A stretch of 64,000 nucleotides of DNA from DASSUW01 sp036257565 (GCA_036257565.1 DATAFH010000035.1:1-64000); one strand, 5' to 3'. Counted from the first letter of the stretch, positions 47,112 through 55,301 are shown. The notes: generated from the sequence alone by a model not told the origin. Program-made: numbers and translations.

Positions 47112-47330
47112 ATGCTCCGCACCGTCCAAGGCCGCCGCCTGGTCGACGTCGACGTCGGCTGATTCGAAGACCTCAGGGCCCGCCACGACGGCGTGGCCAT
47201 CGACCTCGGAACCGGCGACGGCCGGCGCGTGCTGCGGGTCGCCGCCGCGCGACCCGAGACGCTGACCATCGGCGTCGATGCCAACGCCGTCGGCATGGCG
47301 GACGCCTCGCGCGCTGCGCTTCGCGCGTCA
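47112..47330 (+). pseudogene. Remnant of a KamB-like 16S rRNA (A1408-N1) methyltransferase
   Basis: From ATG 47112 the frame reads MLRTVQGRRLVDVDVG, an in-frame TGA at 47160, then FEDLRARHDGVAIDLGTGDGRRVLRV and TIGVDANAVGMADASRAA. The pattern (VxGKR, then a short acidic segment, F..L..Y/HD, then V/IDLGTGDG and GVDA-x2-GM) matches the N-terminal third of KamB-type 16S rRNA methyltransferases, which confer broad aminoglycoside resistance. It carries a nonsense codon and stops where the convergent zinc-ribbon gene begins, so the catalytic C-terminal two thirds are gone. It is a clear remnant of such a gene; whether the ancestor was a resistance or housekeeping enzyme cannot be told. Confidence 0.7.
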
Positions 47331-47612
47331 GCCCGTGTGACGGAGTACGACGCGCACGACCACCCGCGCAGGCCGTGTGGGCTCGCCGAGCGTCAGGAAC
47401 TCGCGCACCGTGCCGGAATGCGCGCAGAACGGGCAGCCGACCCACTCGGCGGGCGAGAGTGGGCGCTCGCCGGGCGCGACCGGTGCGTCGCAGACCGGAC
47501 AGGCGAGCGTGCCCGTCGCCAACAGGCCGGCGTCGGCCGCCCGCCGCTCCTCCTCGTCGCCCGCCGGCCGAGCGATCGGATCCCAGTCGTCCATGCGGCG
47601 GAACAGCGCCAT
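47328..47612 (-). CDS. Small zinc-ribbon protein
   Basis: A 94-residue protein. After ALFRRMDDWDPIARPAGDEEERRAADAGL, residues 38-41 (CPVC) and 60-63 (CPFC) form two C-x2-C knuckles about 20 residues apart, a typical rubredoxin-like zinc ribbon. A short basic beta region follows. It lies next to the methyltransferase remnant and upstream in the same orientation of nothing; the upstream gene on the minus strand is the lipoprotein at 47629, which ends 17 bp before its start. Function unknown; the zinc site suggests a protein- or RNA-binding role. Confidence 0.72.
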   Translation of the reverse strand: MALFRRMDDWDPIARPAGDEEERRAADAGLLATGTLACPVCDAPVAPGERPLSPAEWVGCPFCAHSGTVREFLTLGEPTRPARVVVRVVLRHTG

Positions 47613-47628
47613 GGAACTGAGTCTAGGG

Positions 47629-48054
47629 TCAGGGGATGAGCAGTTCGCCCTGCGCGGACTCGCGCCGGGTGGACACCTCGATCGATGCCGGATTCACGTC
47701 CCCCGAGCTGACGCTCAACCGGTAGCTGCCCTCCGGCGGATCCGCCTTCAGCTCGGCGGTCGACCGCGGGGCGATCTCCCGAGTCGAGCTGCGGATCCCG
47801 CCGGTGTCGCCGTTGATCTCGTCGGTCTCGAACGTGACACGCTGCGGCTGCGTCGACTGGTTCGACACGATGAACACCACGGGCCCCGACCCGAACGTTC
47901 TCGGCGACACGCGCACGGCGGTGTCGTCCACCGCCGCGGTCACGTTGATCGGCGTCGGCGGCCGCGGCTTGTTCGACCGCTCTCCCTCGTCGCCCCCGCA
48001 GCCCGCGCCGAACGCGGCCAGCCCGGCCGCGGCGATCACCGCTCTCGCGCGCAC
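47629..48054 (-). CDS. Lipoprotein with a cupredoxin-like beta domain
   Basis: A 141-residue lipoprotein. GTG 48054 starts it, 6 nt after TAGATT (leaderless); residues 1-19 are a lipoprotein signal (AVIAAAGLAAFGAGC, with the lipid-bearing Cys at 19). The mature domain, after a Pro-rich hinge, has NVTAAVDDTAVRVSPRTFGSGPVVFIVSNQSTQPQRVTFE and EGSYRLSVSSGD, a beta sandwich of the cupredoxin type, but the copper ligands (His, Cys, Met) are not visible, so metal binding is doubtful. Anchored outside the membrane; role unknown. Confidence 0.75.
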   Translation of the reverse strand: MRARAVIAAAGLAAFGAGCGGDEGERSNKPRPPTPINVTAAVDDTAVRVSPRTFGSGPVVFIVSNQSTQPQRVTFETDEINGDTGGIRSSTREIAPRSTAELKADPPEGSYRLSVSSGDVNPASIEVSTRRESAQGELLIP

Positions 48055-48060
48055 GCGGCG

Positions 48061-48066
48061 AATCTA
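48061..48066 (-). promoter_or_regulatory. -10 element of the leaderless lipoprotein gene
   Basis: TAGATT on the minus strand (48066 to 48061), 6 nt, then GTG 48054. Confidence 0.5.
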
Positions 48067-48130
48067 GCCGAAGCCCCCGTGCAACGTGCCGTTCATGCCG
48101 TCCGGTCGCGGGCGTATGACACCTCGTCCC

Positions 48131-49861
48131 ATGGCCGACCCAGCACTGCTCGACTCGCCGCTCGCCGGAGCGGAGTTCCTGGCCGTGGACACGGAGACGA
48201 ACGGCCAGCCGCGCGAGCGCTGCGAGCTCACCGAGGTCGGCGCGGTGCTGGTCGGCGGGGGAGAGCTGCACGACCGCTGGAGCTCGCTCGTCGGCGTCTC
48301 CGAGCCGCTCGGCCGCGGCATCCAGCGCTTCACGGGCATCACCCAGGCGATGGTGGACGAGGCGCCGCCGCCCGCCACCGTGCTGCCCGAGCTCGCCGAC
48401 CGGCTGCGGGGTCGCGTGCTCGTCGCCCACTCGGCACGCTTCGACGTCGGCGTGCTGCGCCAGGCGTTCGAGCGCGCCGAGCTCGAGTGGCCGGAGCCGC
48501 CCGTCATCTGCACGGTCGCGCTCGCCCGCCGCTTCGCGCCGCTCCAGCGGCGTCGCGGCCTGGCCACACTCGCCGACGCGCTCGGGATCGAGGTCGAGAC
48601 CACCCACCGCGCGCTTCCGGACGCGGAGACCTGCGCGCGGGTCCTGTGCGCGCTGCTGCCGCGCCTCGCGGCCAACGCGCGCACCGTCAAGGACGGCCTC
48701 GCCCTGCTTCGCCCCCGCAAGCCGCCGAAGGCCAAGCCGCCCGGCGCGCGCCGCCCGCGCGACGAGCGGCCCGACCTCTCCGCGCTCCCGAAGGACCCGG
48801 GCGTCTACGTCTTCCGCGACGCCGACGGCCGGCCCCTGTACGTCGGCAAGTCGGTCTGCCTGCGCACCCGCGCCCGCGCCCACTTCACCACGCCGGTGGC
48901 GTGGACCGGCCAGGCCGAGCACGTCGACTACCAGCCGACGGAGTCCGAGCTCGGCGCGCTCGTGCTCGAGAACCGCCTGATCAAGACGCTCAAGCCGCCC
49001 GGCAACACGCAGCTCAAGCGGGAGGCGGACGGCTACGTGTACCTGCGCTGCCGGCTCGACATCGCGTTCCCGATCCTCGAGGTCGCGCGCGAGCCGGCGG
49101 CCGGGAACGTCGTCTGCGTCGGCCCCGTGCGCGGCCGGGCGGCGGCCGCCGAGCTGGTCGAGCAGCTGAACTCGCTGTTCGGCCTGCGCCACTGCGGCCG
49201 CGGGCTGCGGCGCCGCGAGCACCCGTCGGCGTACGGGCAGATGGGCCGCTGCCTCTCGCCCTGCCTGGGCGACCTCGATCCCAACCTCTACCGCGAGCGG
49301 CTCGACGCCGCGCTCGACCTCTTCGTCTCCGGACCCGACGGCGGCGCCGCCCTGCTCGCGCACGTCGACGGGCAGATGCGCGCCGCCGCTGCGGCCCAGC
49401 GGTACGAGCGGGCCGCCTGGCTCCGGCGCCGCGCGCGCCGGCTCGAGTCGCTGCTCGCCCGGCTGGGCGGTGTGCTGCGCGCCACCCACACCGGCGCCCG
49501 CCTCCTCGTCGCGCCCCACCCGGCGACCGAGGGACGCGCCGACGCCTTCTGGATCGTCGGCGGCCGGATCGCCGACTGGGGCCCGCTGCCGGCCGACCCG
49601 CACGAGGTCGCCGCCCGCACGAAGGAGGCCCTGGCCGGCGCGACGCCGCCTGGGTTCGGGGGCTGGTTGCCGGCGGACGAGCTTGACGAGATGCGCATCG
49701 TCGGCTCGTGGCTCGCCGGCCACGAGGACGCGCCCGTGCTGGAGCTGTCAGATCAGTCCGACGCGGCGGCGTTCACCGCTCGCTGGAGCCCCGGCCGCCC
49801 CAGGAGAGCACGGAGAGCGGGCCGAGCGGCTCGCGCTCGTGTGCCGGCGGCGGCCCCGTAG
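48131..49861 (+). CDS. DEDDh exonuclease fused to a UvrC-like GIY-YIG nuclease
   Basis: A 576-residue nuclease. The DEDDh exonuclease occupies about 15-190: LAVDTETNG (D, E), AHSARFDVGVL (D) and HRALPDAETCARV (H, D). After a Lys/Arg/Pro linker, GVYVFRDADGRPLYVGKS with VLRTRARAHF-type helix (about 225-300) is a GIY-YIG endonuclease as in UvrC; a later region with RCLSPCLGDLDPNLY and AAAAQRYERAAWLRRRARRLE resembles UvrC's Cys-rich and UvrBC regions. This DnaQ-like plus UvrC-like architecture is known in actinomycetes and is probably a repair or processing nuclease. ATG 48131 fits the family start. Its 3' end overlaps the convergent Usp-like gene by about 90 bp. Confidence 0.88.
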   Translation: MADPALLDSPLAGAEFLAVDTETNGQPRERCELTEVGAVLVGGGELHDRWSSLVGVSEPLGRGIQRFTGITQAMVDEAPPPATVLPELADRLRGRVLVAHSARFDVGVLRQAFERAELEWPEPPVICTVALARRFAPLQRRRGLATLADALGIEVETTHRALPDAETCARVLCALLPRLAANARTVKDGLALLRPRKPPKAKPPGARRPRDERPDLSALPKDPGVYVFRDADGRPLYVGKSVCLRTRARAHFTTPVAWTGQAEHVDYQPTESELGALVLENRLIKTLKPPGNTQLKREADGYVYLRCRLDIAFPILEVAREPAAGNVVCVGPVRGRAAAAELVEQLNSLFGLRHCGRGLRRREHPSAYGQMGRCLSPCLGDLDPNLYRERLDAALDLFVSGPDGGAALLAHVDGQMRAAAAAQRYERAAWLRRRARRLESLLARLGGVLRATHTGARLLVAPHPATEGRADAFWIVGGRIADWGPLPADPHEVAARTKEALAGATPPGFGGWLPADELDEMRIVGSWLAGHEDAPVLELSDQSDAAAFTARWSPGRPRRARRAGRAARARVPAAAP

Positions 49862-50264
49862 CCGGCGCCGGGCGCAGGTCGTCCGCCACCACGTGCGTCA
49901 CCGGCAGCCCGGTGAAGCGCGCCACCCGGTGCGGGAAGTCGTGCTGGAGCCACTTCGAGGAGCGCCCGGGCAGCGTGCACACGACCACCTCGTCCTGCCG
50001 CGACGGCTGGAAGTACTCGGCCACCGCATCCATCGGGTTGGCGTCGCCCACCACGCCTTCGGCGTCGAGCCCTGCCGCCCGCATGCCCTCGAGCGCCTCG
50101 TCGAGCGCGCCTTGCATCGCCTGGCGACCGCTGAGCCCCGGTCCCTGGGCCGGCATCACGAGCATGACCTTGATCGGCGACCGCTCGGCACGGGCCGTGA
50201 GCGCGTCCAGCAGGTGCTGTGAGCTGGCGGTGAGACTGGCGACGACGAGCACGTTCGCGGCCAT
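49773..50264 (-). CDS. Universal-stress-protein-like (UspA-fold) protein
   Basis: A 163-residue alpha/beta protein. It begins AANVLVVASLTASSQHLLDALTARAERSPIKVMLVMPAQG, the first strand and helix of an UspA/adenine-nucleotide alpha-hydrolase fold, with GVVGDANPMDAVAEYFQPSRQDEVVVCTLPGRSSKWLQHDFP later: the VVVCTLPGRSSKWL segment replaces the usual ATP-binding G-x2-G-x9-G-S/T. So it may not bind ATP. ATG 50264 is taken as start. Its last 89 bases overlap the end of the convergent nuclease gene. Function unknown. Confidence 0.75.
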   Translation of the reverse strand: MAANVLVVASLTASSQHLLDALTARAERSPIKVMLVMPAQGPGLSGRQAMQGALDEALEGMRAAGLDAEGVVGDANPMDAVAEYFQPSRQDEVVVCTLPGRSSKWLQHDFPHRVARFTGLPVTHVVADDLRPAPATGPPPAHEREPLGPLSVLSWGGRGSSER

Positions 50265-50296
50265 TGGGCGCATCCTCCGGTTCGACGCCGCCGATG

Positions 50297-51238
50297 CTAC
50301 TCCGCGAACGGCAGGGCGACTACCACGGCCGGCGCGCCATCCTCGCCCACGGCGACGGTCGCGCCCGGCTCCGCCTCCCGCCGCACCAGCGCGAGCGCGA
50401 TCGGCCCGTGCACGGGGGAGACGACCACGCTGGCGAGCTTTCCCACGGCCTTCTCGCCGAGCCGCAGCGCGTCGCCGGGCGCCGCGTCGGCGGAGAGCCG
50501 GAGCCCGCGCAGATGACGGTTCGGCTTGCCGCGGTAGTGGAGCCGGGCGACGGTCTCCTGGCCGACGTAGCAGCCCTTGGTGAACGAGACCGCGCGCTCG
50601 TTGAGGCCGGCCTCCTGGGGGATCACGCCGTTGTCGAGGTCCAGGCCGTAGCGCGGGCGCCCGGACTCGACGCGCACGATCTCCGCCACGTCCTCGGACA
50701 CCGTGGGAACGGCGAGCGCCTCGCGCACCATGTCCGTGTCGGCCGCCTGCGTGAACACGTCGACCCCTAGATCGGTGGCGACCACGACGACCGGGCGCCC
50801 GCCGATCGTCGCCCGCACGTTGTCGTGCTCGGCAGCGCCCGGATCCACGCCGGCGACCCGCCGCGCGTCCGGACCGATCAGCGAGAGCAGCGCCATCTCC
50901 AGCGTGCGCTTGTGCAGCTCGACGTCGCTCCCGAGCTTGTAGCGCCGGATCATGTTGAACAGCTCCTGCAGCGCGGAGCGCTCGGTGTCGAGCAGCAGCT
51001 CGTCGCCGAGGTCGAGCACCCGCAGGTCCCCGAGCATCTTGCCCTTGTGCGTGAGGAAGGCGGCGTAGCAGCCGCGCCCTGCCTGCAGCCCCTCGACGTC
51101 GTTCGTCACCTGCCCCTGCAGGAACGTCTTCGCGTCCGGCCCCGTCAGCGCGAGCTTGCCCCGCCCGGAGCGGTCCACGACCCCACAGCCCTCGGTGAGG
51201 GCGCGGTAGCCCGAGAGCACGGTGTCGGTGGCGGCCAT
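50297..51238 (-). CDS. ygfZ: YgfZ/GcvT-domain folate-binding protein (Fe-S cluster assembly)
   Basis: A 313-residue protein related to the T protein of glycine cleavage. It starts TDTVLSGYRALTEGCGVVDRSGRGKLALTGPDAKTFLQGQVTNDV and shows the YgfZ signature KGCYVGQE (near residue 225, with the conserved Cys) followed by TVARLHYRGKPNRHLRGL. YgfZ binds tetrahydrofolate and helps the assembly or repair of Fe-S proteins, for example MiaB. ATG 51238 is taken from the family N-terminus; the frame is open 10 codons more. The next minus-strand gene stops 4 bp upstream of it, indicating an operon. No glycine-cleavage genes lie nearby. Confidence 0.9.
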   Translation of the reverse strand: MAATDTVLSGYRALTEGCGVVDRSGRGKLALTGPDAKTFLQGQVTNDVEGLQAGRGCYAAFLTHKGKMLGDLRVLDLGDELLLDTERSALQELFNMIRRYKLGSDVELHKRTLEMALLSLIGPDARRVAGVDPGAAEHDNVRATIGGRPVVVVATDLGVDVFTQAADTDMVREALAVPTVSEDVAEIVRVESGRPRYGLDLDNGVIPQEAGLNERAVSFTKGCYVGQETVARLHYRGKPNRHLRGLRLSADAAPGDALRLGEKAVGKLASVVVSPVHGPIALALVRREAEPGATVAVGEDGAPAVVVALPFAE

Positions 51239-51242
51239 CTCT

Positions 51243-51473
51243 CTAGCGAGGATAGGACTCCGGGTCATCGCGCACGCGGGCGAGGCGGCGCTCGACCTCG
51301 CGCTGGAGCTCGTCGAGCACCCGCTCGCGCGAGACGCCGGCCGCGAGGGCCGAGCGGACGACGTCGGCCTCCTCGGCGCCGTCGAGCTGCTCGAGCAGTT
51401 GCAGCAGGCCGTCGAGGCTGTGCCCGCGGGCGGGCGCGAGGGGATCGTCGGGGTCCACGGGGAAGGGCGCCAT
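51243..51473 (-). CDS. Small helical hypothetical protein
   Basis: A 76-residue protein starting at ATG 51473, where GAAGG lies 5 nt upstream; an ATG at 51494 in the same frame is an alternative and would overlap the divergent start at 51493 as CATG. It reads MAPFPVDPDDPLAPARGHSL, then helices LDGLLQLLEQLDGAEEADVVRSALAAG and RERVLDELQREVERRLARV. No family is recognised. It precedes ygfZ by 4 bp and is probably co-transcribed with it. Confidence 0.6.
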   Translation of the reverse strand: MAPFPVDPDDPLAPARGHSLDGLLQLLEQLDGAEEADVVRSALAAGVSRERVLDELQREVERRLARVRDDPESYPR

Positions 51474-51492
51474 GTAGCCTTCGAGCCGAATC

Positions 51493-51852
51493 ATGCCGCT
51501 CGCCGACACCTTCCAGGAGATGGTCGACTCGCTTCCGTCCGACTGGACGGATCTGGAGCTCGACCTGCGGATCGACGAGGACCGCTACATCGACGCGGCG
51601 GTCCTGCTCGTGACGTGCAACGCGCAGCCGTACTCGCACCACGACTGGCACTTCCGGCTGCTGGTCGCCCACCACTTCGGGCACGCGGCCGCCGCCGAGG
51701 CCACCCACGGCGCCCTCGGCCTGCTCGACACGGCGGGGATCGAGGGCGAGCTCGCTCTGCGCGAGGTGCGCAGCGGCCGCGTCGAGACGATCCAGGACTG
51801 GGGCCGCCCGGAGTCGTTCCGGCGCGAGTTCCGCCGCCTCCGCGCGCAGTAG
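51493..51852 (+). CDS. Conserved hypothetical protein
   Basis: A 119-residue alpha/beta protein. It starts MPLADTFQEMVDSLPSDWTDLELDLRIDEDRYIDAA and includes CNAQPYSHHDWHFRLLVAHHFGHAAAAE with several histidines, then LLDTAGIEGELALREVRSGRVETIQDWGRP. The His-rich part could bind metal, but there is no known motif. The gene begins 19 bp from the divergent small gene and ends 2 bp before the receiver-like gene, so those two form an operon. I do not recognise the family. Confidence 0.68.
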   Translation: MPLADTFQEMVDSLPSDWTDLELDLRIDEDRYIDAAVLLVTCNAQPYSHHDWHFRLLVAHHFGHAAAAEATHGALGLLDTAGIEGELALREVRSGRVETIQDWGRPESFRREFRRLRAQ

Positions 51853-51854
51853 CC

Positions 51855-52202
51855 ATGGTCCGGGTCGTCGCGGTCTTCGACGACCTCCTGCTCGGTTCGA
51901 ACGTGCTGGGGATGCTGCGGGCGGCCGGCCATGAGGCCACGCTCAGCGGCGGCGCGGAGGTGCACCCTGGCGGGGCGGCCGTGCTGGTCGTCGACCTGGC
52001 GGCGAGCAGCTTCGACGGCGTCGCGCTCGTCGAGGCGCTGCGCGCCGCCGGCGAGCTGGAGCAGACCCGCACGCTCGGTGTCTACTCGCACGTCGACGTC
52101 GAGACCCGGCGCCGCGCCGAGGCCGCGGGCTTCGATCTCATCGTGCCCCGGTCCCGTATGGCCCGAGAGGGCGCCGCGCTCGTCGAGCGGCTTGCGGCCT
52201 GA
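51855..52202 (+). CDS. Receiver-like small protein without phosphorylation Asp context
   Basis: A 115-residue protein with the alpha/beta layout of a response-regulator receiver: VRVVAVFDDLLLGSNVLGMLRAAGHEA, AVLVVDLAASSFDGVALVEALRAAGEL, TLGVYSHVDVETRRRAEAAGFDLIVPRSRMA. The Asp in VVVDLAAS would be the acceptor position, but the strand after it and the final Lys (here R in PRSRM) are altered, so it may not be phosphorylated. It has no output domain and no kinase nearby. ATG 51855 overlaps nothing; spacing 2 bp from the previous gene. Role unknown, possibly a pseudo-receiver. Confidence 0.7.
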   Translation: MVRVVAVFDDLLLGSNVLGMLRAAGHEATLSGGAEVHPGGAAVLVVDLAASSFDGVALVEALRAAGELEQTRTLGVYSHVDVETRRRAEAAGFDLIVPRSRMAREGAALVERLAA

Positions 52203-52247
52203 CGCAAGGTTTGTCCGTCCTTTCGTGGTGAGAGACTGCGAACGAGG

Positions 52248-54077
52248 ATGGGCGTGCAAGTCAAGGAGCGGCGCCGGGTCATCGTCCGCTTCGCCGGGGA
52301 CTCGGGAGACGGCATGCAGCTGGCCGGCAGCCGCTTCATGGAGGCCACGGCCGAGCACGGGAACGACTTCGCGACGCTCCCGAGCTTCCCCGCCGAGATC
52401 CGCGCACCGGCCGGGACGCTCGCCGGCGTGTCCGCGTACCAGATCCACTTCGCGGCGCAGGACATCCTCACCCCGGGTGACGAGCCGGACGTGCTCGTGG
52501 CCATGAACCCGGCGGCCCTGCGCAGCGAGATCGGGTCGCTGGCGCCGCGCGGCACGCTGATCGCCAACGAGGATGCGTTCAGCATCCGCAACCTGCAGAA
52601 GGCCGGTTACGACGCAAACCCGCTCGAGGACGGCTCGCTCGCCGGCTTCCACGTCATCCGCATCCCGATGACCTCGCTCACCGCCGGGGCGACCGAGGGC
52701 ATCGAGAGCGTCTCGACGCGTGACGCCGGACGGGCCAAGAACCTGTTCGCGCTCGGCGTCATCTCCTGGCTGTACGACCGGCCCACGGAGCCGACCGAGC
52801 GCTGGATCCGCCAGAAGTTCGTCAACAAGCCGGGCCCGCTGGAGGCCAACCTCGCCGCCTTCCGGGCGGGCTGGAACTTCGGCGAGACGTCCGAGCTCGT
52901 GGACGTGCAGTACCGCGTCGACCCCGCGACCGACGTTCCCGCGGGAACGTACCGGAACGTCAACGGCACGACCGCGACGGCGCTCGGCCTGATCGCGGCG
53001 AGCGTGCGCTCGGGCCTGCCGCTCGTGCTAGCGAGCTACCCGATCACGCCTGCCTCGGAGCTGCTCCACGAGCTCGCGCGCCACCAGGACGTCGGCGTGC
53101 GCACGATCCAGGCCGAGGACGAGATCGCGGCGGCCGGGATGGCGCTCGGCGCCGCATTCGGCGGCGCGCTCGGAGTCACGGCCACGAGCGGCCCGGGCAT
53201 GGACCTCAAGATGGAGACGATCGGGCTGGCCGTCGCGCTCGAGCTGCCGCTCGTGGTGATCGACGTCCAGCGCGCCGGCCCCTCGACCGGGATGCCGACC
53301 AAGACCGAGCAGTCCGACCTGCTGATGGCCATCCACGGCCGCCATGGCGAGTCGCCCCTGCCGGTGATCGCCGCCTCGACGCCGGGCCAGTGCTTCGACG
53401 CCGCCTACGAGGCGGCGCGGATCGCCGTCGCGTACCGCACGCCGGTGATCCTGCTGTCCGACCTGTTCCTCGCCAACTCGAGCGAGCCGTGGCGCATCCC
53501 GGCCGCCGCCGACCTGCCGCCGATCGACCCCGCGTTCGCGGATCCCGACGAGCCGTTCTCCCCCTACGCGCGCGACGAGAAGGGCGCACGCCCGTGGGCG
53601 ATCCCCGGCACGTCGGGCCTCACCCACCGCATCGGCGGGCTCGAGAAGGAGGACGTGGCCGGCGACATCTCCTACGAGGGCGCGAACCACGCGCGGATGA
53701 CCCGCATCCGCGCCGCCAAGGTGGCCGGGATGGCCGCCGACCTGCCGCCGCTCGAGGTCGACGCCGATCCCGACGCCGAGCTGCTCGTGCTCGGCTGGGG
53801 CTCGAGCCGGGGCGCGATCCGCGCCGCCGCCCGCCGCGTGCGCGCCCGCGGCCTGCCGGTCGGCGTCGCGCACCTGCACCACCTGCAGCCGCTGCCGTAC
53901 GACCTGGAGGATCTGCTGCACGGCTTCGAGCGCGTGTTCGTCCCGGAGATGAACAGCGGGCAGCTCGCCAGCCTCCTGCGGGCGCGATTCCTGGTCGACG
54001 TCGAGAGCTACGGCAAGGTCGAGGGCCGCCCGCTGTTCGCCGCCGAGCTCGAGCGCGAGCTCGAGGAGCGCCTGTGA
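52248..54077 (+). CDS. korA: 2-oxoacid:ferredoxin oxidoreductase alpha (gamma-alpha fusion) subunit
   Basis: A 609-residue subunit. The N-terminal gamma domain (residues about 12-200) starts RVIVRFAGDSGDGMQLAGSRFMEA; the pyrimidine-binding alpha domain begins near residue 215, with TATALGLIAASVRSGLPLVLASYPITPASELLHEL and GVTATSGPGMDLKMETIGLAVALELPLVVIDVQRAGPSTGMPTKTEQSDL. With KorB it decarboxylates 2-oxoglutarate or another 2-oxoacid to the acyl-CoA and reduces ferredoxin. ATG 52248 has GAGG 6 nt upstream. Its end overlaps korB by 4 bp. The fused form is usual in actinomycetes. An 18-bp palindrome lies inside the coding region at 52933. Confidence 0.94.
   Translation: MGVQVKERRRVIVRFAGDSGDGMQLAGSRFMEATAEHGNDFATLPSFPAEIRAPAGTLAGVSAYQIHFAAQDILTPGDEPDVLVAMNPAALRSEIGSLAPRGTLIANEDAFSIRNLQKAGYDANPLEDGSLAGFHVIRIPMTSLTAGATEGIESVSTRDAGRAKNLFALGVISWLYDRPTEPTERWIRQKFVNKPGPLEANLAAFRAGWNFGETSELVDVQYRVDPATDVPAGTYRNVNGTTATALGLIAASVRSGLPLVLASYPITPASELLHELARHQDVGVRTIQAEDEIAAAGMALGAAFGGALGVTATSGPGMDLKMETIGLAVALELPLVVIDVQRAGPSTGMPTKTEQSDLLMAIHGRHGESPLPVIAASTPGQCFDAAYEAARIAVAYRTPVILLSDLFLANSSEPWRIPAAADLPPIDPAFADPDEPFSPYARDEKGARPWAIPGTSGLTHRIGGLEKEDVAGDISYEGANHARMTRIRAAKVAGMAADLPPLEVDADPDAELLVLGWGSSRGAIRAAARRVRARGLPVGVAHLHHLQPLPYDLEDLLHGFERVFVPEMNSGQLASLLRARFLVDVESYGKVEGRPLFAAELERELEERL
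52933..52950. repeat. 18-bp perfect palindrome, second copy, inside korA
   Basis: ACGTTCCCGCGGGAACGT, identical to the intergenic copy at 25989-26006, with one more matching base at each end. In korA it codes for a V-P-A-G-T stretch. Two exact 18-mer palindromes in 64 kb are unlikely by chance even in GC-rich DNA. Confidence 0.6.
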
Positions 54078-55072
54078 CGGCCCTGACCAAGGCGGACTTC
54101 TCGTCCGACCAGGAGACCCGCTGGTGCCCGGGCTGCGGCGACTATGCGGTGCTCGCCGCCGTGCAGGGCCTGATGCCGGAGCTGGGGATCCCGCCGCACC
54201 GCGTCGTATTCATGTCCGGCATCGGCTGCGCGGGCCGCTTCTCGTACTACATGGACACCTACGGGATGCACGGCATCCACGGGCGCGCCCCGGCGCTCGC
54301 CACGGGCCTGGCCGCCGCTCGCGACGACCTGTCGATCTGGGTCATCACCGGCGACGGCGACGCGCTCTCGATCGGCGGCAACCACCTCATCCACGCGCTG
54401 CGCCGGAACGTGCCGCTCAAGATGCTGATGTTCAACAAGCAGATCTACGGGCTCACCAAGGGCCAGGCGTCGCCGACGTCGGAGCTCGGCAAGGTCACCA
54501 AGTCGACGCCGTTCGGCGCCCACGACGAGCCGTTCAACCCGCTGGCGCTCGCGCTCGGCGCGGGGGCCACGTTCGCGGCGCGGACGATCGACCGCGACAA
54601 GCGCCACATGACCGCCGTGCTGCGCGCCGCCGCCGAGCATCGGGGCACCGCGTTCGTCGAGATCTACCAGAACTGCCCCGTGTTCAACGACGGCGCGTTC
54701 GCGCCGTTGACCGACAAGGATCAGGCCGCCTTCAACCGCATCACGCTCGAGCAGGGCGAGTCGATCCGCTTCGGTCCCGACGGCGAGCACGGCGTGGTCC
54801 GCACGGCCGACGGCCGGCTCGCCGTCGCGGGCGGCGATGACTCCGCGGTCGTGGTCCACGACGCCCACCGCGACGACCCGGCGCAGGCCTTCGCGCTCGC
54901 CCGCCTGGCCGACAGTCCGAGCGACCCGACGCCGATCGGCGTCTTCCGCGCCGTCGAGCGGCCGGTCGGGATGACGGAGGAGGGCAGCAAGCTCGCCGCG
55001 GCAAGGCGCCAGATGGCACCGGACGCGCTCGACGCGCTGCTCGCCGGCGGCGACACCTGGACCGTCGCCTAG
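54074..55072 (+). CDS. korB: 2-oxoacid:ferredoxin oxidoreductase beta subunit
   Basis: A 332-residue thiamine-diphosphate subunit. The Fe-S and TPP regions are visible: TRWCPGCGDYAVL (conserved C-x2-C), MSGIGCAGRFSYYM, and the TPP fold motif ITGDGDALSIGGNHLIHALRRN (GDGD ... N). It starts at GTG 54074, overlapping the korA stop (GTGA), so the subunits are translationally coupled. The substrate is most probably 2-oxoglutarate, by analogy with actinobacterial KorAB that replace or supplement the oxidative TCA step; pyruvate is an alternative. No separate ferredoxin gene is adjacent. Confidence 0.94.
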   Translation: MTALTKADFSSDQETRWCPGCGDYAVLAAVQGLMPELGIPPHRVVFMSGIGCAGRFSYYMDTYGMHGIHGRAPALATGLAAARDDLSIWVITGDGDALSIGGNHLIHALRRNVPLKMLMFNKQIYGLTKGQASPTSELGKVTKSTPFGAHDEPFNPLALALGAGATFAARTIDRDKRHMTAVLRAAAEHRGTAFVEIYQNCPVFNDGAFAPLTDKDQAAFNRITLEQGESIRFGPDGEHGVVRTADGRLAVAGGDDSAVVVHDAHRDDPAQAFALARLADSPSDPTPIGVFRAVERPVGMTEEGSKLAAARRQMAPDALDALLAGGDTWTVA

Positions 55073-55301
55073 CTCTTTTTGAATCCATCCAAGAAGGCTG
55101 CAGCGCTAAGGGCCGAAACAGTGAGGGAGTCGCCGCCCTTGGGGCTGACGTACTCGCGGGACCTGCGACCTCAGTCCAGCCACCGCGACCCTCTGCGAAC
55201 CTTGTCGAGCAGTACGGAGCATCCAGGCGGATACTCGGGAAGTGCGACAGGTGACGGCGACGGTCACGGAGAACTCGCTCGTCGGACGCGCGCGTGACCA
55301 A
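55073..55301. other. No recognisable gene; decayed sequence
   Basis: About 230 bases after korB. Lower coding character than the surroundings, with no plausible start or domain in any frame. Given the adjacent IS481/HAD remnant it is probably the decayed continuation of the same insertion or of the gene it hit. Confidence 0.4.

Noticed and set aside
47193..47639. A 148-codon plus-strand frame starting at MAIDLGTGDG as a complete gene
   Set aside because: Only the first about 45 residues resemble a methyltransferase; the rest is a shadow of the convergent zinc-ribbon gene, and a stop codon interrupts the true N-terminus.
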